Source: Heracleum sosnowskyi (taxonomy: Eukaryota > Streptophyta > Magnoliopsida > Apiales > Apiaceae). Taken from it: 64,000 nt of DNA. The DNA is taken from positions 59,787,481 to 59,851,480 of the forward strand of contig CM061236.1 in assembly GCA_030848705.1 (NCBI GenBank). The letters are read 5' to 3'. Position 1 is the stretch's first letter. The number at the start of each line of letters is the position of its first letter. The notes under the pieces are model-generated. The model ran no database searches and was not told the DNA's origin. It saw nothing but the letters and a program-made list of their open reading frames with translations. The translations under genes were made by a program, and so were the position numbers. Below are positions 1 to 11,160 of this stretch, piece after piece.

Positions 1-232
1 ATCATTTGGACTGCATGGTCTTAAAAGAAGATACAATCCTACTATCCCGCAGAATTAGAACTAGGTGAACTGAAAGCTAAAAACACACAAAAGCCAATAT
101 GTGAAGCCTTCAAAAATGAGCCATCTCACCAATAGGAAAGATAGGATTGGTGCAACAGTTACACAACTGGGTGATATGTAGAAGGCACAATTTAGATAAC
201 TAAGTCATTAATTTCCAGAGAGAGAGGACTAC

Positions 233-3200
233 CCCTAAGAGACCTCTCAGAGCAGCTTGCAGCTCAGTCTTAACCAAGAGGCATGCATCAATATTATCAT
301 CCTTTGCGTTAATGGCTTCCCATACCCTTTCAGCAATTCCCGGACCCAAATGAGGTTTCACAGTTTTGACCCACTCACCATGATTATTCTTGAATTCGTA
401 CCTACGGTTCAGAACGTAAGGCGACAATGAAGAAGCCAGAACAGTAACGCATTAGAGAATCGTATCAAAATATATAAGAGAAAAATCATGAGCACCTCTG
501 AAGCAACCTCATGGCATTTGATAAAGCCACTAAAGGCTCAATGTTATATTCATGGTTCTTTTGATCTTTGCGCATAAAGTTCTTAAGACATGGAACGTTG
601 CGCTCAACAGTGTCCCCCAGGTTTGCATAATTTAATACATCATCTGCGGCAATAGATCCATGTAAAATGTTCGCACGTTGAATACAAATGAAACAATAAA
701 TAAATAGAAATCTTGTCTGTGTTAACCATTATTATAAAATGGTGCATTGACAAATGCAAATGCGGACTGTTGAATTTCGTTTTACCTCCATATATTTGTT
801 TGACTGCTTCCACAAGAACATTTGTTATTCGACCACTAGGGATGCTAAGAAGTTTGAAACAATCTTCAGCTACAATAATTTTGGATGGTCTTGCGAGACC
901 ATTGTCAGGAAGTTGCAATAATGTACTTCCAACTCGACTCAATATTGCAGGATCCCTTGCAAACCATCCTGTCAAAGAGTAGTAGTCCAGTAATGACTTT
1001 TAGATGTTCAAAAATGGTACCATATCAGTCTAATCAATTTATGAAATGTCCATGTTCCCTATAAAAAATTTCAGTTTCACTCAGGCCCTGCTCCCGAGTT
1101 TTAAAAACCAAGGAAAGTAAATGGTGAGAAAGTAAAGTACTTTCATCCCAAATTTGGGGTGATAGTATGCAGAGTACGCAGAGTAACACTATATCACAGC
1201 ACATATTCTACCAACCTTTTGTAACTAGGACTCGGTTGAAAGTGCCTAACATGGATACATATATGGTCAAGTTTCGGACTCCGCAATCTTTTTAAAATGT
1301 TTCTTGTTTTTGGCCTAATACAAGTGTCTGAGTGTCGAGTGTTTGAGATGGGTATTTGAGGCAAAATATAGAGTTGGGGTAAGAAATCTACCAACTCATA
1401 ATGTGCTTGTAAAACTAAATACCTCAAAACATTACATCACCTGTAAATCATATATGACTGTAGGTCCTATGACTACAAAATGTAAATGACCACTGCAAAA
1501 AAAAAAAAAATTAAGATCAAATTTATATACAAAATTTTCTCACCTGCAGTGTCGAAACTCTGGGCCATTGGAGTAACTCCGGTAGTTGAAACAGCTCCAT
1601 GAGAAGGTCGAAACCCGAAAATTCCACAATATGATGCAGGAACTCTTATGCTTCCTCCAGTGTCAGTTCCTACAGATGATGGCTTTTTAGATTCAGTCGA
1701 TTAATGCTAACTACAAAAGTAAAGAATTAGAAAGTTCTTGACGAAGGAATGTTTTACCCAAGGAGAAATCAACAAGGGATGCTCCAACTCCGACAGCAGA
1801 TCCACTAGAAGATCCTCCAGGTACTCTATCTGGTGCACAAGGATTGGTGGGTGTGCCATAATGTACGTTTTCTCCATTGATGCTATACATACATTAAGTA
1901 CCCTATTATTTATAAACTTCATTCTTCTTCTCCTTATGTAAGATTAGTTCTCAAGATACTTTTTAGTTGTAAAGAAATTAAAACAAGGATCAAAAGCTTT
2001 TGTGGAGCTTTATAGAAAAATAAACAATACATATTATAGCATAGCACAACACTTGGAATGAAATTTATGTCAAAAATAAGAATAGCAAAGGTAAGAAAAG
2101 TCGACATAAATTAGTGTAAAAACCAAAAGCACCAGTTATAACTTCAAATTAACATTAGTAGTACAAAGGAAACAAATCTATTATTTAAAAAAGAAATCCC
2201 AAAAGCCAATATAATTCTAGATCTTCCATCCAAGTGCCTAATAGTTAACAGCTTCATATACTTTATCAAAGATTTCTACCCAAGGGAAAATCAAATCATT
2301 TGGATAGATCAGGACCGTGTACTACATGTAGACAAATGAGCTTTGGGCATACACGCGGACGAACACAGTGTGTTTATTATTGCAAAACTTCATTACCATC
2401 TTATCTTACGTATTTAAACTTCACTGCTATTATAGGGCCACAAGAAACAATGAGCTGTGGATATAGACGTGTAGTTACACACAGAAAGGCCAGCGACATG
2501 CCGACAATCAACAAGGAGTTAGTGCATCCATTGTAATGTTGAACTGTTGCAATAATGGACAACTACTAAACTTCAGTTGAATTTGACATAAAATGACAAT
2601 GAAGCACATGGTAAAATGGAAGCGCCGACTCTTACATGGATTGGGGTTGACATTAATAGCTAGTTCTCCCTATGGCTAATGAGTAAGCAATAGATAATTA
2701 ATTATGTTTTCTAATGATCAAAATATGAACTGTTTTTCAAGCATTATTCAGTGTTTTTTTTTCTTTTTTGTATTAGGTAATTACACTGTGGAATTTGAAG
2801 TGCAAAGCCCTTGTGAAGCATACTATCAACATATTACCTAACTGATTTAGTGGGAAATGTACATAAACAAATAATAATCTTTCATTTTAAGTATGTTCAC
2901 ATCAAAATTTTGTAAAGACATAGGCATATACCAGTGCAGTTGGTTAGACATTTAAGCCCCACCTGATAAACTAAAATTTTATTAACATCATATATATACA
3001 TACTTATATGTGTGTATAGAAGATGTTTAAGTGTATCAGACCTGTATGCCATTTCATCCATGACAGTTCTACCCACACATGTTGCACCAGCCCTCAGGAC
3101 AGCCATAACAGCTGGTGCTGTTGATAGAGCAGGTGAATGAGTTTGCGCCCAATCGGGGTTTCCAAATCCAGTGACATATCCATCCATATCAAATCTGATT

Positions 3201-4024
3201 TCAGATGTCATATATATGAATATTTAACCAATAAGTATTCAAAATCCAAATACACGAGGAGGCAGTAAAGCACAAAACCTAATAAGCACAAAACCAATAT
3301 GTGTGTATGAATATTTTTCAGTGCAATAGCAATAAGCACCTATTGAAGTGTGTAAGACACTGGGAGTGGAAGGGGGTAAATATTGTGTAATAGCCTGCAC
3401 ATTTTGGGACTGTTAATACAGATTCAGGGGGTAAAACAGCCTACACCTTTTTGGACTGGCAATACTAAAGCAGAAGTACAATTTTTTTTAAAAAATTATC
3501 CAATTTTACAGAACTTCCATAGTCAAAAGATTCAAGACTTACATAACACTAAACTGGAAACAATTCAAAAGAACGAGAAAATCAAAGACCTCTTCATAAA
3601 ATCAAATCAACCATAACCAACACCGAAAACCTCTACCTTGATGTACATTACTAATATATCATAAAAAAGAGCTACCATGTATGCTAGTGTGGGAGAGGAA
3701 AGACAATTAGAGTGCCACTCTGTGATCAAACAAATGGTGCTGCATATACATATAAAACAATGGATACCCATAGCATCGAAAACTGAGTTGTGTGTGCGTG
3801 AGTATTAAAATTTCATTGTCACTGACATTACGGTATTACAAGAAAGACCTTAAAGAAAATATAGATACTAGATAGGTACAATAAATAAGAAATGAGGAAG
3901 TAGAAGAGGGGGGTACTTACATATCCTTAACAGCAAAAGTGAGGCCATTCAAAGAAGAAGAGGTAGGTTGTAGTTGTAGTGTAAATCTCTCCATGAAAGC
4001 TCCATAATCTTTATCTCTCTCCAT
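233..4024 (-). CDS. AMI1: Amidase 1 (indole-3-acetamide hydrolase type), 3' end beyond window
   Basis: Amidase-signature enzyme; the AMI1 family hydrolyses indole-3-acetamide to the auxin indole-3-acetic acid in the cytosol. I read seven exons on the minus strand: 3921-4024, 3042-3194, 1758-1882, 1544-1669, 786-968, 496-643 and 233-401. Every junction is GT-AG and phases join exactly, giving 336 codons from ATG at 4024. The Ser-cisSer-Lys triad is present: Lys33 in FAVKDI, Ser110 in PGGSSSGSAV and Ser134 in GTDTGGS, each three residues before the Arabidopsis AMI1 positions 36, 113 and 137. Arabidopsis AMI1 has about 425 residues, so about 90 C-terminal residues lie left of the window. Bases 1-232 look like the following intron. 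No stop or frameshift is seen. The assignment rests on remembered similarity; another amidase-signature paralogue is less likely. Confidence 0.9.
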
Positions 4025-4150
4025 TCTCTGCTTTCTCCTTTGGTTTTAGATAAGGTTTTTTTTTTTATTATTATGATTATACTACTTGTTTAGTTGATAG
4101 ATAAGAAGAAGAAGAATATATGGAGTCTGGAGTTCATCTGAAATGGGTCC
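4025..4150 (-). promoter_or_regulatory. Candidate core promoter and 5' leader of the amidase gene
   Basis: Directly upstream of the amidase ATG on the minus strand. A TATA-like stretch (TATATTC read on the minus strand, 4114-4120) lies about 90 bases before the ATG, followed by a CT/TTC-rich leader typical of plant 5' UTRs. No other signal is recognised. Transcription start not determined. Confidence 0.3.
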
Positions 4151-4269
4151 AAAAATGAATCATGGACATGGACCCCCAAACTAACATACAAACGTTAGCT
4201 ATCACTCCAAGAGTTATAGGCAAGTACCCCCTCCTGTTCATGCTAGTTTATTTTAACCTTTTTTTTTTA

Positions 4270-4345
4270 ATTTGAATTCGTCTAGCTCAATCCTATGTAC
4301 GATAAATCCGGGTTCGATTCTCTACTCCGCTACAATAAAGATATT
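4270..4345 (+). repeat. Possible tRNA-derived SINE head
   Basis: An A-box-like TAGCTCAATCC near 4283 is followed about 28 bases later by GGGTTCGATTC (4310-4320), which matches the pol III B-box. A pyrimidine run precedes it. No cloverleaf can be folded with confidence, so a SINE remnant is more likely than a working tRNA gene. The rest of 4150-4750 holds nothing else I recognise. Confidence 0.35.
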
Positions 4346-4751
4346 TGTAACATATTTGAATCTAAAAATAACATTTGCCTCTCAAAATTTATGGTTAGGT
4401 TGTAGTGGGGATGTGCCAACTATTTTGTTTGGTAAATACAACCTTTCTTTTTGCCAAGTAAATAGAACTTTTTCGTTGATGTTCAAGGAAAAAAAAATCT
4501 TTGCCAAAATAATAAAAGTCATTACATAGAAAAAAACAGTTATTATACTGCTTCAAAATTAAATAGATGACAAATTCCAGTAAAAACATAGTAATATCAT
4601 GCTTTAATACATGAGATGGTGTGGCTCCTTGTTTTCAAATAGTTGTTGATTACAAAATGCACAAAGAACAAAACAGATGACAAGAACAAAAAGTTCCCAA
4701 TGCCAACAACAGCAGGTACATCTACAATCGGCAATTCATATCACATGATAA

Positions 4752-6314
4752 TTATTCTAAATGTACATCATACAGATCCTCAAGAAGTTTGCTAGTATCC
4801 TTACTCGGCATAGAGATTGATGAATCGTCCCATGGCTCATCCGTTGATGCTGCACTTCTCATCACAAAATAATGGACATGGTAGCAACAACAAAACTAGA
4901 AAGCATACTGACAATTTTTTTTTGCTGTCAGAAATCCAGCTTGGTATCACCCCCGCTTAATAAGTTACTATTTCAGATACCTATATCCAAAAATGCTAGT
5001 CACAAACTGAGAATAATATAGAGATTTATCTACAGAGAAACATTAACGTTCAGGAGAATAAACATGAGGTAGCTAAAAGAAAATACAACATGAATTTAAT
5101 GTATTCAAAAAACTTGTTATAGATATCTATTTTCAGCTACGTACAAAAAGTTTAGAGTGGACTCCAGAGGCTGAATTGAATACGGGATTTGTCCAAATAG
5201 CCTGTTAAAGCTCAAATCTCTGCAACGAAAAATGTGTTTAAATGACCCAAAGAAAGAAGTAGGAACGATCAATATAATTTTGATGGAGCACTTTCAAAAT
5301 ATTTTCCAGTTATTACTTTAGCTCAGAAGATCTCTAATGTCCTTGAGAATCCGCACCAAGTGGCCGACAAATAATAGTAACTAATACTAATATGAAATAA
5401 TAGTTTTAAAGATCAATGTACAGGGTATTTAAACTTGTCATCTCGGCGATATATGCTGGAATTGAATCTTTAATTAAGCAATTCCTCAGTATCCTACATG
5501 AAATAAATAGGAAACAGATTTTTCATCAGCAGAACAACCAGTAATACACATAATGCATCTGTAGACATAATTAATCCCCAGATCAACTCACAAGTATTTC
5601 ATATCTCGCAAGTTGGGGAAACTTGAAAAAGAAATCAGATATCCTCCTGCAGATAAGAATCTAAGTAAATGACTTCATACATTCAGATTCCCATACAAAT
5701 TTACTCAAATTTAATAGACTGACTCAGATTGTCCAGGCTTCTCAAAAGGGAGATACCGGAAGGAATGGGACCTGTCACGGATGTACCTTGCAGATTCCTG
5801 CAACGAATTGGCGAAGGTTACTCAAATGGTAAAAGAGATCTACGTGTAGTTGACCAAGTTAAAAAAAAGAGTAAACTACATGCGTGACTATATTTTATAC
5901 CAATTTATAAAAAAATTGCTGAATTTCCGAGTTTGTAAATTAATTGCCAAATTTTATATCCGTGTTTTAAAAGAATAACTACGCTAATTGTTAACGTGAA
6001 AAAGAGTCATTCTTTTAAAAATTTGAAATAAAATTTGGCCATTCTTTTGAAAAAAAGTTAGCGGAAGTCACTCTTTTAAAACGCGGGAACTAAAGCTGAC
6101 CATAAATTTGCGAACTTGAAAGTTTGGCCACATTTTTGAAATCCGATGTAAAATACGGCCACCACTTTTACTCTTAAAAAAATATGCAGAAAAACTGTTA
6201 CATAAATATTATAAAAATGAAAATTTATAAAAAAAAAAAACTTACAATATCGTCAATTTAGTCCAATCTCCAATAAAATCAAGTATCTTTCCGGACAATA
6301 TACTCCCATCTATC
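4752..6314 (-). pseudogene. LRR receptor-like kinase (LRR-VIII type), kinase deleted
   Basis: Exon-like pieces on the minus strand read as consecutive leucine-rich repeats of the LRR-VIII receptor kinase group (the Arabidopsis At1g53430-like genes). In order: a GKILDFIGDWTKL repeat near 6245-6314; an exon with QGTSVTGPIPSGISLL near 5725-5800; RISDFFFKFPQL near 5595-5650; ILRNCLIKDSIPAYI near 5420-5495; DLSFNRLFGQIPYSIQPL near 5145-5220. They are separated by short introns, as in that family. A further piece (about 4860 to the stop at 4752-4754) reads STDEPWDDSSISMPS to DLYDVHLE-stop, resembling the family C-terminal tail. The malectin-like, transmembrane and kinase parts, over 1 kb of coding sequence, are absent between about 5145 and 4860, and the signal-peptide end is missing too. 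It cannot make a receptor kinase. Confidence 0.75.
5867..6175. mobile_element. MITE-like repeat in LRR intron
   Basis: A 309-base AT-rich segment bounded by inverted copies of AAGAGTAAA; the first about 30 bases of both ends share AAGAGTAAA, then TG, then TATTTTA at equal spacing. A-runs flank both sides and may hide the target duplication. It has no coding capacity and lies between two LRR exons. The family is not recognised. Confidence 0.45.
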
Positions 6315-6395
6315 CTACTGTAATGAACATTGAAGGTTTTAAAATTATAAGAACTGCAACATTAGGAGAAAATAGAAGATCAGGTGAAAATAAGC

Positions 6396-7482
6396 TGAAG
6401 ATATATATTATTCTTCCAGAATCAGGCCTTTATATAGGCTACAAATCAAAAACTGAAATACAAACTTAAATGAAAAAGATAATGCTAAGCATAAAATCAG
6501 TGCTTTTGTTAGGAGAATTTCGTACAACAGTGTGTTGGAGGTTTTATGGAAAGTTGTGGCTGGACTTGTATGATGACTCCTCAGAAATTGAATAGAGAAT
6601 GGGTTTTTTCTCTTGCTCTTGCTGAGTGTCAATTGTGTATCATACAAGGTGCCTACGTACCCCTTTATATAGGGATCAAGCCTCACGTAGTTCTTGGAAA
6701 ACAAGTCATATGGACAAGCCCATTCAGTCCAAGCCCATAAAATAGTCAAGATTTATGTTCCCATAAACAGCTCAAGGATTATCAATCCACCTCAAGTTCC
6801 CATAAATAGTCCAAGGATTATCAATCCACCTTATGTTCCCATAAATAGTTCAAGAATTATCAATCCACCTTATGTTCCCATAAATAGTCCAAGGATTCAC
6901 ACGTTTTCCTACAATCTCGCGGCATCTCCGCATTTCTTCCCGTGATTGCAGGTCTGTCCCGTGTCAACCAAGTCTTACTCATTCCATAGACATGAATTTC
7001 CATATTTTGGGTTTCACCCACGATGCGAGCTGGCCAGGCTCGCATCGCACAAATCATATGAAAATTATCCTTTCGTAGTTTAAGTGGTGCGAGCTCACCT
7101 ATGTTCAATTATTCTTATTTCTGATAAGTACCACGAGCTCATTACTTCATAATGGTGAGAGCCCATAAGTTTATGGCGAGGGTTCATAAATAAAGACGCG
7201 AGCCCACCAAAGTGAACTCATAAGGAAGAGAGCCCAACATTCATTTTAGCGAAGCGAGCCCAATTATGATGCGAGCCCTCATTAAGGTGGGGACTTTATA
7301 AGGATAAGTGCTCATCATTCATTAACGAAGCGAGCCCACCATACTTAGAAGGATTTTGGGCTCAACATAGCTCACAGTGCGAGCCCTAATTTCAGCTCAC
7401 ATCAATCCTTCCAAAATATAATTCTAGGCCCAAATCACTCAGGGACCTGTCTAGGGCCCATTACCGAAAATCCAGTATAACA
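6396..7482 (-). repeat. 3' LTR of the Tat-type gypsy element
   Basis: Read on the minus strand the LTR starts TGTTATACTGG at 7482, directly after a purine tract (7483-7496), and ends near 6396 in CA. The right boundary is firm (purine tract plus TG); the left is estimated because the partner LTR lies beyond the window (6385 is the alternative). It holds a 39-base tandem repeat (6757-6897) and many GCGAGC-type motifs (7020-7400). Confidence 0.65.
6757..6897. repeat. 39-base tandem repeat, 3.6 copies, in Tat LTR
   Basis: Units at 6757-6795, 6796-6834, 6835-6873 and a partial at 6874-6897, each starting GTTCCCATAAA and containing TCAATCCACCT. They differ at only a few bases. A degenerate copy precedes them from about 6733. 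Because 39 is a multiple of three, the array gives a repetitive open frame that is not a gene. Confidence 0.9.
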
Positions 7483-7496
7483 ACTACCCCCCAAAA
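7483..7496 (-). other. Polypurine tract of the Tat element
   Basis: TTTTGGGGGGTAGT on the minus strand, abutting the 3' LTR start; the plus-strand primer site for reverse transcription. Confidence 0.7.
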
Positions 7497-7661
7497 TTCC
7501 TTAGAAATTTCAAATAAGGAATTTTTATTTGTTTCCAATGAATACGATGCGAGCTCAATTCCCAGCTCGCATTGTCTCCAGTTCGCTTACTTCTGTTAGA
7601 CGCGTGTTCACCCAATCGTCTTACAGCTGTTCATAAAAAGACGCGCCATCCATTCACATTT

Positions 7662-7704
7662 GGACACGTGTCCCATGTATTCTCTCTCCTACCCTCTATA
7701 AATA
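7662..7704 (+). promoter_or_regulatory. Promoter of the antisense extra gene (G-box and TATA box)
   Basis: A perfect palindrome GGACACGTGTCC (7662-7673, G-box core CACGTG) lies 24 bases before TATAAATA (7697-7704). An A/C-rich leader follows, with no ATG before a consensus donor GTAAGC at 7864, so a 5' UTR intron is likely. The signals point plus-strand, opposite to the LTR-driven transcript. Confidence 0.65.
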
Positions 7705-8210
7705 CCTCAGAATTTCCTTTCATAAACTCATTCTATCAAAAACAACAACGAAACTCTGCCCAATTTTGCTCAAGGATCAAACACAGCAAGAATTATTATA
7801 ACTTCCCGGCGTTCGTCCGCATCTTCATCAAGTTCTTCAAGTTCATCTTCTAATTCTTCACAAAGTAAGCATTTCAATCTCAAAAACCTTCTTTCATATG
7901 TATTTTTTATGTTTCTATATATTATCTGTTCGAACTGAACAAGTTGTGAATTGAGTTCCCTCATCGAGGCGAGCTCAAACCATGGTTCGAGCTGAACCTT
8001 GGTTCAAATACGAAGACAAGATTTGTGTTCGCATCGAACTCAGTAGTCTTAATTATCCGTGCGAGGCGAGGACACTTAGGATTCTTCAACTCCGCTCCAG
8101 AAAACTACACTAGGGAGAAAAATCTTTATTCATGGAGAAACAAGAAAACAGGACCAAGTGTCTCCAGCTCGTTTGATCTTGATGAGCTTTTTAATCATCC
8201 ATTACCACCC

Positions 8211-10519
8211 ATGAGCGAAGAGGAGGCTAATGCCCTTATAAGTCAGTTGCGTCAAGAAAGAGAGGCAAGGCTTCGCCTCGCACCAGCTGTCGCTCATCTT
8301 CCTATTGAAATTTCAGGGTCGTCCACAGATAGTTCTTTGAGGAGTGCTTTCTATGCAAAACACAAAGGAAAAGCTGTGGCTCGCATCGCATCGCCTCAAG
8401 ACGAATTTGAAGAGGTTGATGGCGAGGACACTAGTTCACATTGGTCATACGACAGTCCTGCTAGCGAGGAAGTGGCAGATGTATCTAAAGAGGTGGATTT
8501 CTGTAATTATGCTTACGTCCCTGAATCATCGCCTATTCCATACGAACCCATCCAACAACCCGAGCTCGAAGGAGTTGTTTTTCTTAAAAAACGTGTAATT
8601 CCGGATGGCGATGAGAGCTCATCTTCTTTCCATGAGGATGAGAAGATTCTAGCTTTTCGAGACATGTCCACTTCGTTGACCGAGGAGTCTTTACGCGACC
8701 TCGTGGAGCAGTTCAGGCCAGAGGGTCGTATAATCCTACCCGCACCGCATATGAGGTGTTATCATTTTAATCATCCAGAAAATGGAGGACGGGCGCCTCG
8801 CATGGTTCTTTCATCTTTTCTGTTAAAGCTGGGCATTTCTGCACCCCTCCATCCCTTCATTCAAGAAATCCTGGAGTATTATGGGCTCACACCGTTGCAA
8901 ATCAATCCCAACGGTTACAGGTCTGCCATAACTTTATACATTCTTTATAAAAAAACAAGGTTATCCAACTCTCACTGCTAGACAACTAGGATATTTTTTG
9001 AATTTAAAACATTCAGCCGAGTTCGGCTACTTCTACCTTTCGGTATGGCCTTACTACAATAAGAAAAAGTTAATCTTCGGGGGCCCAAGCAACTCAGGCA
9101 AATGGAAGGATCCTTTCTTCTATGTTCATGAAGTTCCCCGAGTCCAAACTCATTTTTACTACGATCCTGGTAAGTATTTCATTTGAGATCGCATCGTTTC
9201 GTTATCACCTCGCACCGCTCTTTGAGCTCGCATCGTTCTTATAGTTTCTTTCTATTCACTCAGAACCTCCCGTGAGAACACCTTTGCAAGGCCAAGAGAA
9301 GATTAATGCTGATAATCTCCTAAAAATCCCCGTCTCAGAACGGAATATTAAGAAATTAATCACAACTGCCAACCTTGTTGAGTATGACTTTTTGAAAGAA
9401 GGGACTAGGTTGACCCCTAGCAAGAAGTCTAGGAGAAAAAGAAAAGGTAAGTTTCCTTCAATGCGAGCCCTCAACTCGCATCGTTACTTTATTTTTAGCA
9501 CCTTTATTTCTTGTGTACTAACTCTTTTGTCTTCACTTTATTTCAGAAATTGCAATTTCTCCTCCTCCATTTTTGGACGAGCAAGAAGTCCAGGCTCGCA
9601 CCGTCCCTTCTGCCATCCAAACCGGCTCGCAAGCAGGGGGCTCGAACAGAGTTAAATCAAAAGAGATCCCTCCTCGACCTAAGACTACCCTCACTGAGTA
9701 TTTGGCCACTGGGGGGACTCTCCGCTGAAAAGGAAAACCAAGCATTCCAAGGACTCCGCTCCTGAACTTGATGTTGTGAAGCGGGCCCGTAAGGATCTCC
9801 CCCCAAATCCTCAAGGAAACGTTGTGGCCAGTACTTTGGTTCGACTTGGAGCCCCACACGTTTCTGAGAGTGACTCAAGGGCATGGACTTCGGGCTCGTT
9901 TGAGGCAAATAATGATGCCCTCACCAAGGCCACAGCTGAGGTGTTCATAAGGCAAATCAACAGACACAGGGAGCTTCGATCTATGGGTCACGCTTCTGCC
10001 AGGATTTTGAAGGGTAAGCTGGATGAAGCGAGGAAGGCTAATGTGGCCTTAGTGGAAGAATCCAAACAAAGCATTCTCGATGCGACCACCAGTCTGGAAA
10101 AAGATCTTCGCGAGTCTAGAGCACTTGTGGAAAAAATGAAGGGGGAACATTCCATGGTTCTGGCTAAGGCCACCTCTCAAAATAATCTTCTACAATCCCA
10201 AGTTGCTGAGCTCGAGTCAAGGCTGGTTGCCCAAGGTGCTGAGTTTGAGGCCAAAGTCTCAGCGTTAGAAGCGAGCCGGGCTGAAGAGGTCAGGGACGCG
10301 AAGGCCTTAGGATCCAAGAATTTCATGAAGGGCTTCATGGCGAAGGTCCCTGAATTCGATTGGAGTCCTTTGGGTGCAGCCACTATCAACTATGTTGAGA
10401 AGCTTCGCACAGAGATGGAGGAGGAGGCCACTGAGAGGGCTCGGCTCGCAGACGAGGCTCAGCCCGTTCCAGAGTCTCCACCTGCTACTGGGGCGAATGA
10501 GGAAACTCCTCAAACTTAG
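8211..10519 (+). pseudogene. Tat extra ORF with PF04195-like (Transposase_28) domain, antisense to gag-pol
   Basis: Three exons with consensus junctions: 8211-9169, 9264-9446 and 9547-10519. The first in-frame ATG after the leader is 8211 (MSEEEAN); the frame is open further upstream without an ATG. Residues coded from about 8680 to 9160 resemble the 'putative gypsy type transposon' domain (LHPFIQEILEYYGLTPLQ, FYLSVWPYY, KWKDPFFYV). The third exon codes a long coiled coil rich in Glu, Ala and Lys. Two single-base shifts break it, both in homopolymers: A7 at 8949-8955 and G6 at 9711-9716. Extra ORFs of this class are known in the Tat lineage; function unknown. It runs tail-to-tail with pol, whose stop is at 11145. 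Confidence 0.75.
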
Positions 10520-11144
10520 TTTTTTATTTAATTGCATTTCTTTGGGGATGCGGGCACCCCGTTTGCCTCGCAAGCTTGTAAACATTTGACAACCTTGGTC
10601 CAGTAACACTTAAACTTTTATTAAGTACTTTGTATCCATGATTCTGTCTTTGCATTTCTTTACATAGTAATTATTGTTCGACTCCCACTAGGTTCACTTC
10701 GCACGAGACTACTTCACCTGCTCACGCGAGGCCCCACTTCGCACCGCATTTCATCCCACCTCGCACAAAGTTCCACTTAGCACAAAATTCCACTTCGCAC
10801 AGAGTTCTATTTTTATTTTCCAATCTTGCATGAGCTCGATCAGAAAGGGCTCGCCTCTCACAAGCTCTTTTCTTATAATTGATGGGCCGAGGCCCAATCC
10901 CTTTGTCTTTTTGAAGACATGAACGAGTATGTTCGCCTTAGAGCAATTTGTAAATGAAAGAAAATAAAATTTACATAATGCACAATAAACTTCAACTTTA
11001 TTTAGATAATAAAACTTCCATCTTCTTAAATAATAACAGACCTAGACTTATTACATTGTATGCCAAGGGGAGGTGCCTATATGACACTACCCCCCGAGAC
11101 TTAGGATAAATATCAATGCATGCTAAGTCTTAAGTAGATAGAAA
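10520..11144. other. Tat spacer between extra gene and pol, TCGCAC-rich
   Basis: Non-coding. Between about 10690 and 10810 it repeats CACTTCGCAC-like units (at least six TCGCAC/TAGCAC), the same motif seen in the LTR and in both introns of the extra gene. The extra gene presumably terminates here; no clear poly(A) signal stands out. Confidence 0.6.
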
Positions 11145-11160
11145 CTACTGATAATATCTC
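11145..11160 (-). pseudogene. Last codons and stop of Tat pol (cut off by Copia-1)
   Basis: Joined across the Copia-1 insertion, the minus-strand frame reads AENLRR, then YYQ and a TAG stop at 11147-11145. One copy of the target duplication ATCTC is 11156-11160. This places the insertion exactly inside the integrase C-terminus. Confidence 0.8.

Noticed and set aside
1..232. An eighth amidase exon
   Set aside because: No frame continues the amidase C-terminus; looks intronic.
713..982. Plus-strand reading frame over amidase exon 5
   Set aside because: It is the complement of a well-supported exon.
2300..2536. Plus-strand reading frame of 78 codons
   Set aside because: Falls in the intron between amidase exons 2 and 3; no similarity or splice logic.
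6385..6396. Exact left end of the Tat LTR
   Set aside because: Two TG candidates (6385, 6396) and no partner LTR or duplication in the window; kept as an estimate only.
6694..6945. Repetitive VPINSSRIINPP peptide frame
   Set aside because: Product of a 39-base tandem repeat in an LTR, not a gene.
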